From assembly GCA_029204225.1 (NCBI GenBank), contig CM055097.1, forward strand, positions 69,306,572 through 69,370,571: 64,000 nt of DNA. Reading direction: 5' to 3'. The DNA comes from Diphasiastrum complanatum (lineage: Eukaryota > Streptophyta > Lycopodiopsida > Lycopodiales > Lycopodiaceae). This document shows, piece after piece, positions 1 through 11,805 of the stretch (its first letter is position 1; every line of letters begins with the position of its first letter). A model generated the notes under the pieces. The model did not search any database and was not told the origin of the DNA. It saw only the letters and a program-made list of their open reading frames with translations. The translations under genes were made by a program, and so were the position numbers.

Positions 1-71
1 GCCCTGGTTGTCATTGACGATCTTCATTCCCCTTTGTTGAGATGCCTACTCTTGTGACATAAACTCTTGAT

Positions 72-1212
72 TCAAACATACTCTCTAGCACTATGACATA
101 TTTCCATCAGTTTTGCTTTAGTTGAGGAGAGAGCCACCAAATTGCTTGCCCAACTTACAGCTCCTCCGCCCATCATGAAGACGAACCCACAGGTGGATTT
201 CCTGTCATCTGTGTCACCTGCCCAGTTAGAGTCAACAGATTTCTCAATGCTTTCAAAGGAAACTCTGTATTCCAAGCCAAAGTCCAATGGTTCCCTTTAA
301 GTACCTCAGAACTCTTTTGCAATGATCGATGTCTGGGTCTTCTAGATACATGCTGAGCGATCCAATTGTCGTGGCTATATATGGCCTCGTGCATACCATA
401 GCTTACATCAATGATCCCACTAGGCTTCTATATGGATATCGGTTCATTTATGCTTTGTTAGACTTTGTTTGTGGTGACATCTCTTTGCTCAATTTTATTC
501 CTTGCTCTTGTGGGGTCCCAATGGGATTGCAATTTTCCATCCCAAATATCTTGAGCATATTGATGATGTACCTTTCAAGCCTTAGGTGGATAGATTTTTT
601 GATTCTGTCTCTTCCTAGACAATAATGCAGCTGCCCCATATCCTTGATTTGAAACTCAGTCTTCAATCCCATCTTATAGGACTCTAGCCTTGAAATGTTG
701 TTGCCAATCAGGATCATGTCATCCACATAAAGTACTATGATAATGATTTCTAAATGAGATCTCCTGATAAATATGCTCTGATTTGAGTTGCATTTCTGGC
801 AATTTTACTCATGAAGGTACATTTTGATTCACTCATACCAGAGTTTGGATGATTGCTTTAATCCATACAAGGCCTTGTTGAGCTTGAAGACCATTTCTTG
901 ACTTGGTGTCCCGTTTAGGAATGTAATTTTGACGTCAAGCTAATGAATCTCCATGTCATTAGCAGTTGCCCATGCCAGGATTATCCTAATCAATCCGATT
1001 CTTGTGTCTGGGGCAAATGTTTCGTCAAAGTCCATGCCTTCTGTCTGCGAGCAACCTTTGGCTACTATCTGTGTCTTGTATCTCTCCACATTGCCCTTTG
1101 CATCATATTTTAATTTGTAAATCCATTTGCAGCCAATGGCTCTCCTTCGTTTTGGTAGGTGTACCAGATTCCATGCATCATTCTTCTTAATTGACTCCAT
1201 TTCTTCTGTCAT
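72..1212 (-). pseudogene. copia reverse transcriptase and RNase H fragments
   Basis: The stretch 940-1212 is the RT entry (WNLVHLPKRRRAIGCKWIYKLK and EGMDFDETFAP, the latter with a mutated PV). The stretch 448-726 contains the catalytic region, starting at DDMILIGN, the tail of the YVDD box. The stretch 72-287 is RNase H (NWAGDTDDRKSTCGFVFMMG and ALSSTKAK, where families normally read ALSSTEAE). The Glu-to-Lys change at that last motif removes a catalytic acid. The pieces lie in different frames, so this is a pseudogene. Confidence 0.87.
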
Positions 1213-1276
1213 TGCATGGAGCCACTCATTCCAGTCTCCCCTCTCTCAAGCCTCCCGATAATACCCTAGATTTTCA

Positions 1277-2290
1277 TCAGGTTCTTGTCATGAACATCAT
1301 CTCATCGAATCTTTGTGGAGCTCTCTTTGTCCTATTTGATCTTGCCTCAACAATTGCCTCCAGTCTCTCCCAATTGAACTTGATTTTGAGCCTTGGTTTC
1401 CTCTCACTACAATCAGGTTCTTCGTTCTCTTCTGCATCAAAAAATTCCTCCCCCTTAGATGTTTGACCTTCATTGCTCTCATCATGGGCATGATCCTCCG
1501 AGGATACATTCTCTTGGGATGTATTGGAGTTTGAAATGCTAACAACCTCTATAGGAAACACCATGCCCCCCTTGAGTCCATGATCTGAATCAGAATTGAA
1601 AATGGGTTTTACTACCACTGTGGGATCTTCATCAAATACAACATCCCTAGCATTGATGAACTTTTTTGTAATAGGGTCAAAAAGCTTATATCCTTTAGTT
1701 CCTTCCGGATATCCTACAAACAAGCATTTGTTGGATTTGGAATCAAGTTTCTTCTACCTTTCTTTGGGAATATCTACGTATGCAATGCAGCCAAAGACCC
1801 TAAAGTGATCTACTCTTGGCTTATGTCCATACCACATCTCATGATGGGATTTTTCCTACCAAGACTTTTGTTGGAGATCTGTTGATTATGTGACATACAG
1901 TCGCAACAGCCTGTAGATCATTCTCCTGTAACATACAATGAGTCATTTCCATCAGCGTTCTATTTTTTCTTCCACCAAACCATTCTACTCAAGAGTGTAT
2001 GGGATAGGAAATTCTCTCAAGATACCATTCTTCAGACAGAATTCATCAAATTCTTTATTCTTGAATTCTCCCCCATTGTCACTTCTGAGCTTCTTGACCT
2101 TCTTATTATTTTCACTCTCAACTATGCTCTTGAATGTCTTGAAACTTTTAAGCACCTGAGATTTCTGCTTCAACATCCAAATCCGAGTTCTCCTTGTGTA
2201 GTTGTTTGTGTATGTAATGAAGTACCTAGATCCTCCAATAGATGGCACCTCCATTGGTCCACATATGTCCGCGTGGACTAGTTCAAGCAC
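1277..2290 (-). pseudogene. copia integrase fragments
   Basis: The stretch 1985-2290 holds the integrase core: HADICG with the first catalytic Asp, then RSDNGGEF with the second. The frame breaks soon after FPIPYT, before the expected catalytic Glu can be followed in the same frame. The stretch 1277-1723 is the C-terminal domain, recognised by the copia signature FVGYPEGTKGYKLFDP followed by the acidic linker toward reverse transcriptase. Between them the frame is interrupted. This enzyme would have inserted the cDNA into the genome; as preserved it is inactive. Confidence 0.85.
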
Positions 2291-2418
2291 TTATGTGAAT
2301 CTTGATGGGTGTATCTCTGGAAAGCATTCCCTATGCTACTTTCCAAAAATACACACATCACATTTGTCAATCCCCTCCTTAACATCATAATCAAACCCCC
2401 TCAGCATCTCATCACTCG

Positions 2419-3340
2419 CTAAGGTCTAGAGACTCTTGCATCCAAGATTCCCCATCTGCCTATGCCAAAGATTGTTGAGTTGTTGGAGTTCACTGTCAGA
2501 CATGCCATGGATCTTTTGTCAGCTCCTCCTTGTAGCTGATACAAACCTCCTATCCTGAACCCAATCTCGATTGGTCTGTCATCCATCTGGATGCTACAGT
2601 CTTCTTTTTTGAACATCACATGATATCCAGTGTCTGTGAGTCTGGCTACCGACAGCAGATTCTTGGCTAAATTGGGAATATGCAAGACATCACGCAGGTT
2701 TACACTCCTATCTTGCCCAAGACATATGCGAACCGAGTCTCTTCCTATCGCATCAATTACACCTTTACCCCCCATCATGATCTCCTTACTACTGAGCATC
2801 TGGTAAGTGATGAAGGTATCATGATTTTTTGTCATATGGGATGTAGCTACAGAATCAAGATACCAATACAGGTCTGCATCAACGATCTGTCTCTTGGCTT
2901 TCAGCACTACGTCAATCATCTCATTAGAATCAGACGATAAGTCATCTAACTAGGTGTCATATAGTTCTAGGGAGTTCCAACTCTCGTTAGCCATCATAGC
3001 AAATGCATCAGTGATCTCCTGCACTTCATCAGCTAAGTTGGCCTGATATGGACTCCTCCTCTGCATGTCAGCTTTCTTTTTGTTGCATTCATGAGTGAAG
3101 TGCCCTGGCTGATCACAGTAGTAACATTTCTTGTCAGATTTCTCTGGCCATGCTATCTTCTTGAAGTCCTTCCCTTGCTGACTCGATTGCCCTCCTTCTG
3201 TATGGGATTTTTGGTCCTTGACCTCCATCTTCTTGAAACCACTCAAGAGTGCCATTTTGTCATGTGTTGGATTGACCTTCCACCTACTCTCTTCCTATAT
3301 GAGCCTCCGAGTGATAAACTCTAGCAGATTGACCGAATGC
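2419..3340 (-). pseudogene. copia gag end, zinc knuckle and protease
   Basis: The segment 2950-3255 carries a CCHC zinc knuckle (C-YY-C-DQPG-H-FTHE-C) that would bind RNA in the virus-like particle. Just upstream (3256-3330) the reading frame shows a typical gag tail (LLEFITRRLI) cut by an in-frame TAG. The next stretch, 2419-2919, begins with the aspartic protease site. There the usual D-S-G-A triad reads D-S-V-A, so the flap-contacting Gly after the catalytic Asp-Ser is replaced by Val. The rest of the segment is the GAG-pre-integrase linker (LHIPNLAKNLLSVARL). With the stop and the altered protease site it should be non-functional. Confidence 0.85.
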
Positions 3341-4832
3341 ACGAGTTCACTCGTGACAACAAAAGGTAGAATCAACAATTGATACTACTATGATACTGCT
3401 CGATCCAAGATAGTATGTGATCCTGGACGTACGTGGGCCCATAACCATTGTTAGTATGAATCACAACGAGGAAGATGACAATATAAAATGCAGAATCTAT
3501 GAAGAATTGATAGTCATAAAGCAAAATCACACACACATACAAAAGTGATAACATGATTACCAAAAGCGTGATCATAGCCTCACAAAGCATGTACATATAT
3601 TAGCATGCTAGTGTCATGCCAAGTTTCTATATAATGTGCAATATGATGTCCATCATATTCACACCTATCTAATGTGGCATCAAGCATGCCAAGAAAACCT
3701 TTACTTATCCTATGTATTCTAGATACATTCGTGGCTTAGGGCCATGTGATTGATAACGGTTAGCAGTGACCGTTGGTGTCATGTGACATGGACACCAACA
3801 GTAACATTCATCAAGCTGTGGGTACTATTCTCTTGTGTGTAAAGTCTAGTAAAGCCACATCCACCATGACAGATCCACCAACCTGAATAGTCGTTCTTTC
3901 ACCTGCATCAACACCAACGACATTGTTGTAGAATCTAAAAACTGATGCATTTCTCAAAGTGGCACTACAGTGGCAATTCCAGACAATCCTCTACCTCCTT
4001 GTCAAGAATCACAAACTTGGAAACCTCCTTGGCCCGCTATCTAACCACAACCCTATATCAAGAAGCAATGCAATAGACACAAAGACTAGCCCTTGTTGTT
4101 GCGGCTACCCATAGAATGGCTTTGTGTTGCTTCTTCAGCCATTACTTTGCATTACCCAAGACTCACTTGATTAGCTTGCCATCCAAAGTTTCTTTGGTCC
4201 CAAGTTCGAGCCTCCCCTTGGAAACCAAGAAGCATTACTTTGCATTGTACTGCCAAGACAAATCCAACAAACCCTTGGCACTAGCCATGCTAAGGGTTTG
4301 TATGGCTTTGCCCAATCGTGTATTATCATGTAGGCTTTGCATGTTTGTAAATTTTAAATGGCAATCACTGCTCCATTCAATGGTCATTGTCTTTCCAATT
4401 GTCTTCTATTCATTCATGCATAATATATCATCAAAGCACCACATTTGCTATTTTTTTTACCTTATGGATCAAACATTGTTTGCATGCCTTTGTAAGAATT
4501 TTTATGAATCATGCATTGTTCACATGACTTTGTAGAACGTTTTTAATGAGAACATATGCATGCTGGTTTAGCCCTCAACCAGGGTTCAGGCCTTAAAATT
4601 TTAGGTTGCCACCATAGAGTATGTGATGTTATTTTTTTCATATAGATCTGAACATTTGTCTTGGTAGTGTATCGTAGGAGTGGGATGTGGCTGCTATAAC
4701 AAAAACTACTCCTAAAGTTATGATTACATCCCTTTCAATCCATCTATAGACTACGTTGAGGCCAATTCTAGATAGGACGAGTGGTGTGAGATGTGAATGG
4801 AGATCCTTGAAGAGGTTTTGCGAGACTGAATA
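3341..4832. other. Unassigned spacer, no gene recognised
   Basis: I see no protein domain, LTR pair or RNA gene here. The longest open stretch (4116-4535, plus) translates to a low-complexity Cys/His/Phe/Leu-rich string with repeated Cys-Phe and Ala-Leu words and no motif, and I do not call it a gene. The region is probably decayed repeat DNA. Confidence 0.4.
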
Positions 4833-4981
4833 GATTCGGCCTTTCTAATCTAGGCAACTGGACTACCGTTATTTCCTACACTACTATCCCCTCCTTTCCT
4901 CTCTCTGATCATCTTTTAGTCAACCTTACCTCAGACTTTACCCCTCCAAAACATCAAGTCGATATTCAGTTTACATCATGA
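4833..4981 (+). pseudogene. L1-like LINE endonuclease end (fragment)
   Basis: About 49 codons are open on the plus strand, ending at the TGA at 4979-4981. They include a conserved aromatic stretch (GNWTTVISYTTIPSFPLSDH). The S-D-H motif is the signature near the end of the APE-type endonuclease of plant L1-like LINE ORF2, where the His is catalytic. Nothing recognisable precedes it. It fits the same kind of LINE seen as RT at 19.9-20.7 kb and as a C-terminal tail at 54.2-54.7 kb. Confidence 0.6.
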
Positions 4982-5105
4982 ATAACACCCTTATCTGGAA
5001 TAACCATATTTGCTCCGGCCTTGCTTCTAATTTTTTTTTTCCTATCGAACTTGGAAGACATTATTGATTACTTGCACTCCTTTAATCTGCACTCAAGGGA
5101 AACTA

Positions 5106-5821
5106 TATTAGCTCTTCACACCGGATATGGCTCTAACTAGATCGAGTTATGGCTTCTCCCAACTAACCCTCACTAAGGCTTTCCCAGCTAGCTTATATAT
5201 GGACTCTAAGAAGATAGTACAAGCATAGGATGAGTATTCTGAGGGCAATATCCGCTCTTCTCTCATTTCTCTACTTAGGAACTGACCCAAATGACGGCTT
5301 AACCTATCTCAAATGACGACTTAACCTAAAACCCAACTTCACAAAGGCTTAGCCTACTTGTGAAAGGTCCAACAATAAAATAAAACTAATTAACTTGGTT
5401 CGTAGAAATTATAATACACAGTGTAACAATTAGAAATTGTCACAGAGGAGAACTCTCAATGAAAGAAGATAAAGCTCTATTATGCAAATGAGGTTCTTCT
5501 GGCAAAATGGCCTCTTCCACTCCTATATATACTTGGAGTGGTGGTCACTTCCAAAAAGGTACTATAGGACAAATAGACCACATAGGCTTAACTTAATTAT
5601 ATTGGTACCATGGGACAAACCCCAATGGACCATAAACAACCAAAATCACTTAATTGAATTATTCAGACTAGTTTAAGATCTTCTAGACTTAGGCCTAGAA
5701 TTAAACAACTTTAAGTCGTTACAACATGGCGCAAAGGCCTAAACTTGACTGATCCAGTTCTAGGCTTAAGTCTGTATCCTTTTCAAGATGGCTCGAATAT
5801 TCCTTAGAATATCAGCCTACA
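5106..5821 (-). repeat. 3' LTR of the minus-strand gypsy element
   Basis: On the minus strand this segment starts TGTAGGCTGA immediately after a purine tract and ends near ...GAGCTAATA. It contains a TATA-like box (catatataag, about 5190-5200 in reverse). It is homologous over roughly 300-380 bp, in inverted orientation, to 18800-19102. There the same end is followed by a gypsy-type primer binding site, which fixes this end as the LTR 3' end. Length about 716 bp. The start is well supported by the purine tract; the other boundary is uncertain by a few bases. Confidence 0.7.
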
Positions 5822-5833
5822 TTATCCCCTCCA
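5822..5833 (-). other. Polypurine tract of the gypsy element
   Basis: On the minus strand the sequence tggaggggataa directly abuts the LTR start TGTAGG. This is the expected plus-strand DNA primer of a gypsy retrotransposon. Confidence 0.65.
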
Positions 5834-7211
5834 TCAAAAGATTGGCGGTCCCATGCCAATTGCCGCTGCCTGTTGTCTTGTCTGGTCTTCTCACAGCTCT
5901 GCATTGATGGCCACACGGATTTTATGAACTTCTCTACCAATCGGTTCCATTCTCTCGAATCAAATTTTGACCAAAAATGGTTGCAACCGATAGTAACCAA
6001 GCATGTTCTGTAGAAATTTGTACACGTACCAAGATTCAACCATGTCAACGTGAAGTTTGTTGGTGATCACCGCCCGAAGTAAAGCCTTGCCACATTGATG
6101 TGATCCATGGGTATGCTTAGGGCTTATTTAGATCCAAAAATATTGGTGGCAGAGCTCTATCCCATAAACAATTTAAGGTAGAAAGGAATGATATTAGGCC
6201 TCAATGATCCTTGAGCATTGCACATAATTTGATACTTATCTTTTCTGCCCACATGAAGTGGTGTGTAACAAGTTCCTCCAAGCCAAATGATAGGGCGAAT
6301 AAAGTGCTGCTCGGAATCCTGTCAAATCTTGACGATTGTACCTCAATGAGTAATGCAAGGAGGTCCGTCGTTGCCCTAAGTCCTGGATCCGAGATGATTT
6401 TGATAGCATAACTGTCATTGTTGTGGATGGAAGTGTCATCATCTTCCGTACAGAGATGCGTCAAGTAATTCCTATCAAAATATTGCCCTCTGCCATGCAT
6501 AGGCTCTCCTTCATTCGGGAACCCCAAGTGTTTAGGTTATGTGGTGATATAGGAATTGGATCCTCATCATTGCATCTAGGGATCCTGAATGTCTAGAGCT
6601 CGTCATCAAATGTAGAATAAGCCGCACGCACCAAGCATTCATGTTGCACACCTGAGAAAAGTTGCGTGTCAAAGTGTAGCCACTCCAGAAAAGGACGAGC
6701 CGCTGCTAGCTTCTTGGAAAAATCAGTAAATGAGACCAAGTAAATTTTTTGAGTGTACCTGCTAGGTTTCATGTCTGATAAGGCACTTTGCTTAGTTTTG
6801 GGACTCCACAATATAGATAATATGCTGCCCGGTAGCTTATGCGAGTGGTCTCTTCTTCTTTTTTTTTTTTTTTTTGAGAGAAAGATGAATTCCTTGCAAT
6901 TGATTGCAAGAATAAGTGATGCTAGCTTCAACCCGGAAGATAAATACTGTTTGGAAATATGATTGTCACTAGTCATGCATGCTGTTACCTGAAACCTGTA
7001 CAATAGTGATAGAAGTGAGGTAGATTTGCGAGAATTAGGACCTAAACTATCCTAAGTATTGATTGTTAAACATGTAGGCAATTTAACGGAAAAGGGTGTA
7101 GAAATTGAATTAAAAAAAATGAACATTATCACAAAACGACAGAAATTACAGACATGCAGGCACACACACATAACACACTATCAATCAGTACATGTCTAAG
7201 GAATCATGATA
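5834..7211 (-). other. 3' region of the gypsy element between integrase and polypurine tract
   Basis: This stretch lies downstream of integrase within the element. It has short minus-strand open stretches (such as 6201-6527) with no domain I recognise, plus a run of T at about 6862-6877. Tat/Athila-like elements often carry non-coding sequence or an extra ORF here; whether this one did cannot be told from what remains. Confidence 0.4.
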
Positions 7212-8205
7212 TCACCGTAATCTACTCCCATTCACTACCGTGTCCAGAGGGATGCCTTCAAGGGTTTTAAGTTTAGCGTAGCCCGAGGTAAAGATCTGAT
7301 CAATGATATAGGGACCTTGGCTAGTAAGCTTAAGTTTGCCCTTATGTACTTTCGTTTGATAGAGAAGGACTCTATCTCCTTCTTTAAATTCCTTCAACTT
7401 AATATGGCGGTCATGCCAATCTTGTTGACGTCTTTTGTGCACTTGCTGTGCGTGCACACTAATGACTCATTTCGCAAAGCTTATGGAGGTGGAATAGCCT
7501 ATGGGCAAGGATCTGACTTTCGTCTAGTTTCAAATCGTAGGCTACCCGTAAAGATGGAACATAGAATTCTACAAGCATCATGGCCTCTTGTCCATATGTG
7601 AGTTGGAATGGTTTGTGCCAGTGGCCTATTTGGGTGTTGTTCGACACGCCCATAAAGCGGCATGTAATTTGAACTCCCAATCCAACCGACTGGCTTCCAT
7701 CATCTTCATGAGGATTTCACATAGAGCCTTATTCGTGGACTGCCTGCCTGTTACATCTTGGGTAATATGGGACACTTTTGTGATGAACAACTAGGAAGGT
7801 CGACGAAAGTGTTCAATTACTGTGTTCAGAAAGTGTGTACCCTTGTCGCTGACGATTTCGAGTGGGCAACCAAATCGTACAGTGATCTGCTCATAAAGGA
7901 ACCGTACAGTGGTTTTGGCATCGGCGTTCTTTACCGCTCGAGCCTCTGCCCACTTCGTGCAATAATCTGTCGCCACGATAATATATCTTGCCTGTGTGAA
8001 TCGCGCGGTGGGACTGATTGGTCCTACAAGATCAATATCTCATTTGAAAAATGCTTGTTCAGATAAGATGGGGGTTAAAGGCATATAATCTGAAAATTGT
8101 ATCCTTTTGGCTCTTTGGCACACATCACAAGCCTTTACAAAGTTATGAGTGTCCTTAAATAGTGAAGGCCACCAATACTCAGCCAGTAAGATCTTCCTAG
8201 CTGTG
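7212..8205 (-). pseudogene. gypsy integrase remnant
   Basis: Read on the minus strand, it starts with the zinc-binding region (WWPSLFKDTH, then CDVCQRAKR). The core follows at 7791-7976: ATDYCTKWAEA with the first catalytic Asp and VSDKGTHF with the second. The frame then stops (FRRPS, stop) before the Glu region. The C-terminal part (7459-7680 and 7212-7457) shows PFQLTYGQEAMM and KEFKEGDRVLLYQTK, a typical gypsy integrase tail. Several stops and frame changes are present. The 60.9-61.4 kb fragment is the same kind of integrase tail. Confidence 0.85.
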
Positions 8206-8207
8206 TT

Positions 8208-9082
8208 TTATGAGGCTAAGTGTCCACCACCAACTCCTTCATGTAGCAAGGATATGATGGAAATAATCTTGCCCTCAGTCAAACATCGTCTAATCACACC
8301 ATCTGCACCCTTTCTATAAAGTTGCCCCGCTATAAGTGTATAGGGTGCCACCTTGTAGATAAGTGCATGTTGGGTAGGTTTTGACAACGTCGGATCTAGC
8401 ACCTCCATCGTTAAAAAATCTATGATGTCTTTGGCCCATATGGGGGTGCAGTCAACTTGGAAGAGTATTGCATCAGGTAGGTCATCATTGATATCCTCCG
8501 TTGGTTTCTCATTACTCGGTATTCTGGATAGATGATCAGCAACAAAATGTTGCAATCCCTTGCACACAACAATATGAACACCAATGAGATCATAAAATGA
8601 TGCTTGCATGACACATTGGAAGGTGCATGGTGCATTACATAATCCAAATGGCATATCTAGCCAGCAGAAGATACCCCATTCCATAGCAAAATCCATTTTT
8701 GGTTGGTCCTCTTCAGAGATAACAACTAAGTTGTATCCACTGAAGCCATCCAAGAAGGAATAAACTTCATCCCCAGCTAGGTTTTCCAATATGGATTTGC
8801 CATAGGGATTGGAAAATGATCTCTTTCTGTGGAAGCGTTTAATTTGCGATAGTCGACACAAATACGAAGCTTCTCGTTCTTCTTTGGGACCACAACAATA
8901 GGTGATACCCAATCTATATGTTCCACCTCGTAGATGAAACCTGCCTCCAAGAGCTTTTGGAGTTCTACTTTGATGCATGCTCTATAGATCAAATTACAAT
9001 GATAAGGTCTACTGGCATGGGGTTCAGCATCCGTCTTTAATGAGATTCTATGCACGACAACTGAGGGATCTACCCCCTTCAT
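8208..9082 (-). pseudogene. gypsy reverse transcriptase fused to the RNase H end by deletion
   Basis: The RT N-terminal part (9082-8777) reads through WVSPIVVVPKKN and CVDYRKLNA. The overlapping frame (8978-8208) continues with EVYSFLDGFSGYNLVVI and MPFGLCNAPCTFQCVM. Directly after these fingers/palm blocks the protein jumps to GLQHFVADHLSRIP, which belongs to the very end of RNase H. The segment with the catalytic YVDD box and nearly all of RNase H, several hundred bases in intact relatives, is therefore gone. The frame then runs on toward integrase (LYRKGADGVIRRCL). Polymerase activity is impossible. Confidence 0.87.
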
Positions 9083-9441
9083 GTTCTTGTAGTTCCATGC
9101 GAAGTTATGATGATATTTTCTAAGGACTTTCTCTAAGGCCAGACGTTGTTCGGTGTTGAGGTGTGCTCCAATATGGACAAACTTTTCCCCTATCTCATCA
9201 GGCTCTTCAAGATTTAACTTTATGGTTTGAGTGGGGCCATCATATGGCTCATACCCCTTTGGCTCCCATTGACTTGAGGCAGGTGGATAGTTACATCTTC
9301 AATGGTGAAGTCCTTGAAATGGTTGGGCACATCAATTTTATCAGGGGCGTAGGGCTTCTTAGTCCTGGCCTTAGGTGGATCTTTAGGGGTTCTAGCTGTG
9401 TGGCTTGTGGACCTAGAGGATTGTTCTTCTCCCGGGGTTTC

Positions 9442-10032
9442 TCAAGCTATCGTGAGATCGCGAGGAGGCTCCACCTCTATAATCTTTTTCATTTTCTCGC
9501 GGATAGCTTCCTTCCTAGTTGGTTTCGCATGCACCCTGTGAACGGTGTTTTTGTGTGGCTTGGATGCTTGAGGGACTTCGGTTAAGATTGCGTCATCTAT
9601 CACGTAGATAGATTCAGTATCATGTATCTCCCATTCGTATACCAGTCGTTTGACACGATATAGTTTACTTTGGTCCAGTTTGGTTGTAGCAATGCTAGCC
9701 TTAGGCTCTATCTCTCGGACCTTCTCAAGGAGTAGCCATGGGGGAATGGTGTCCATGAAGCGCATGATAGCTACATCTGTAATATCGGCCATGTCGGAGT
9801 TAGTATCAAACTCTTGAGAGCGTAAAACACTCTCATCGTCGATATACAAGGTTATTGATTCATCATAAGGTAGCCAGGCAACGTGAAGCAAGTCCTCATT
9901 GTGGGGTTTAACATAATTGATGTTGAAGATAGGAGTATCCAAATCAGTTGGTTCAACGATAGATTCATCACTATTGATGTGATGTGTATTGAGCTCACAA
10001 TGTTCTGCATTGACACAATCAATTGTTGCCAT
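9442..10032 (-). pseudogene. gypsy pol spacer ORF between protease and RT
   Basis: An open stretch of 196 codons, acidic, with no recognised motif. It lies between the protease block and the RT block of the same minus-strand element, so it is best read as the connecting part of Pol. Its openness suggests decay is not extreme. The two bordering intervals (9083-9441 and 10033-10394) are also element sequence without recognisable motifs. Confidence 0.6.
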
Positions 10033-10394
10033 GTTGTGCTCTAGTTGATGATATCCGTAGCCTTGGTATAGTGGCCCTTCTCTTCGATGTCATGATAATT
10101 TTCAAGAATAGATTTTGTGGTAGAGGATCCATATTTGGTGATTCGTGCGGGTTTGATCTTACCAGCAGAGTCAATTGTGACTGACGTTTATTGATTGTCA
10201 AATGTAACGTGCTCTCTATTCTAATCGTGCACTATGTGTGTGTTAGAGAGCCATGGCCTACCTAGGAGTAATTCATAGGATTAGGCATTGCTAGGGATAT
10301 CGAGCTTTACCAAATCTAGCATGAAGCTCAAACCTCCTAGTTTCAGCCTTATGTCTGATATTAGGCCTAATGGTTTTACCACACTTTCATCCAT

Positions 10395-10694
10395 TCAAAT
10401 TTGACGGTTTGGTCGTTTGATGGAAGCTTGAAGACCCCACTCCGTCATCAGGGATGTTGATATTATGTTGACTCCCGATCCGCCATCTAATACTGCCAAG
10501 ACAACACGGGAATGTCCGTAAGTTGTAGGAATGTGTATATTTCCCTTGTCGCTTGCAAGGTTAGTCTGATGCAGGGGCACCTCAGGGAGGTATGGTGATG
10601 GGATGTTATCTTCAATTGAGCACAACTCTTTTCGCCATTTTCTGATGTACTTCCAGAGTACTCCAAATGGGAGGGTAACGTTTGCTTGAAGCAC
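10395..10694 (-). pseudogene. gypsy aspartic protease fragment
   Basis: About 100 codons. The active-site region reads VVLAVLDGGSGVNIISTSLM, where gypsy proteases have L-[ILV]-D-x-G-[SA]-x-x-x-I-[IL]. The catalytic Asp is present, with one Gly inserted or substituted next to it as is common in Tat/Athila-type proteins. It would cleave the Gag-Pol polyprotein. The upstream side runs into the nested element's insertion point at about 10962. Confidence 0.75.
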
Positions 10695-10962
10695 ATCTTC
10701 CCATATCTCGGCTCCTACTACAGTTGGGTTATCTGAGGTTTGATCTCTAGGTGTGACTTAGCCTCCTCCTTATTATCAGCTTCATGGATGAGCTTTTGAT
10801 ATTTGTCTCTCAAATGGATCTCCTCGTTGGGGTTAGGATAGATGATTGGTGTGGTTCTGTCACTGGACGGAGTGGGTGGGAGCTTATTGGTTCATTTTGT
10901 TGCAACTTCGCTAGCCTGTTGGTGTTGGGCTCGAACCATGACTCTGATTGGAATTGTCTCTG

Positions 10963-11792
10963 TGAAAAATGCAAAAATAAGCTTGGTAGATGCCAAAAAT
11001 AATGTATATAGGATGATTACACATGTGTGGAGTCTGTTCCCATGTGTGAAAATAGTGTACTTGTCATGTACCATAATCATATAGGTTGTACATATGATTT
11101 AATTCAAGTTCTAGTGGCTAAAAAGGCCAAGAACTAGTTTTCCAGACATATGACACATGGCATCAATCTATTGATTGCATGACCAAATCCTTTGGTTAGG
11201 TGTCATATCACATGTGTAAAGGACAGCTCACATGTGTGGAATAAGCTGAAGTAGGCAAATTTTGACTTCTAGAAGATTTCCAAGTAGATCTCCATATAGA
11301 AGGAAAATGGACCAAACGTGCTCAAAATAAAAGGTTTTGTCCAAGTGTCAGTTTTGCATGATGAATCATCATATGACAAAGCACCTTCACACATGTGGAA
11401 TCAGAGGGATAATCAGTACCACGAGCTCCCACTTATTGTATATATAGAGCCACATTTGGCCATAATCATTTTGAGGCACCAATCTTGGTTTTGGAAGCAA
11501 TTTTGAGTGATTCTCTCCATTTGTCTACATTTGTTTTGATTGTTTTGAGGTTCTATCAATGTGTACTTGATTTTTAGGTTGGAGTTCGTACTCAGACAGT
11601 GTTTCACACGTGTGAAACCAGAAATTACACCTACCTTCAATTAATGATTGTTCTTGTTAGGATTTTGTGTCTAGAATTGATCTAGATTGATCTTAATCTC
11701 AAGTAGATTGATAGATCAAGTAATCTGACAACCAATCCCTCTTGAGGATCAGATTAGGATCCACTCTTGGTCCTTTTTGTACTTTTTGCACA
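10963..11792 (+). repeat. 5' LTR of the nested element
   Basis: 830 bp, TG...CA ends. It contains at least six palindromic words of the type CACATGTG or CACACGTGTG (for example near 11011, 11043, 11213, 11231, 11392, 11608). These are E-box or G-box cores recognised by plant bHLH/bZIP proteins, so they may control transcription. A TATA-like tatatatag lies near 11440. The downstream part (11640-11760) is rich in repeated GATC/GATTGAT words. Confidence 0.92.
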
Positions 11793-11805
11793 TGGTATCA
11801 GAGCC
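11793..11805 (+). other. Primer binding site of the nested element (tRNA-iMet)
   Basis: The sequence tggtatcagagcc immediately follows the LTR end. It matches the 3' end complement of plant initiator methionine tRNA, the usual copia primer. Confidence 0.92.

Larger units (their letters stand above)
1..3340 (-). mobile_element. Decayed Ty1/copia retrotransposon, truncated at both ends
   Basis: Reading the minus strand from 3340 down to 1 gives the copia order gag zinc knuckle, protease, integrase, reverse transcriptase, RNase H. The order and strand are consistent, so this is one element broken by stops and frameshifts rather than several genes. The RNase H end leaves the window at position 1, so the 3' LTR is not seen. 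On the 5' side homology stops near 3340, inside gag, with no primer site or LTR, so the front was lost. It cannot transpose autonomously. Confidence 0.9.

Noticed and set aside
4116-4535. 139-codon plus-strand frame
   Set aside because: Low-complexity Cys/Phe/Leu text built from repeated ctttgcat-like words, no domain, no homology that I recognise.
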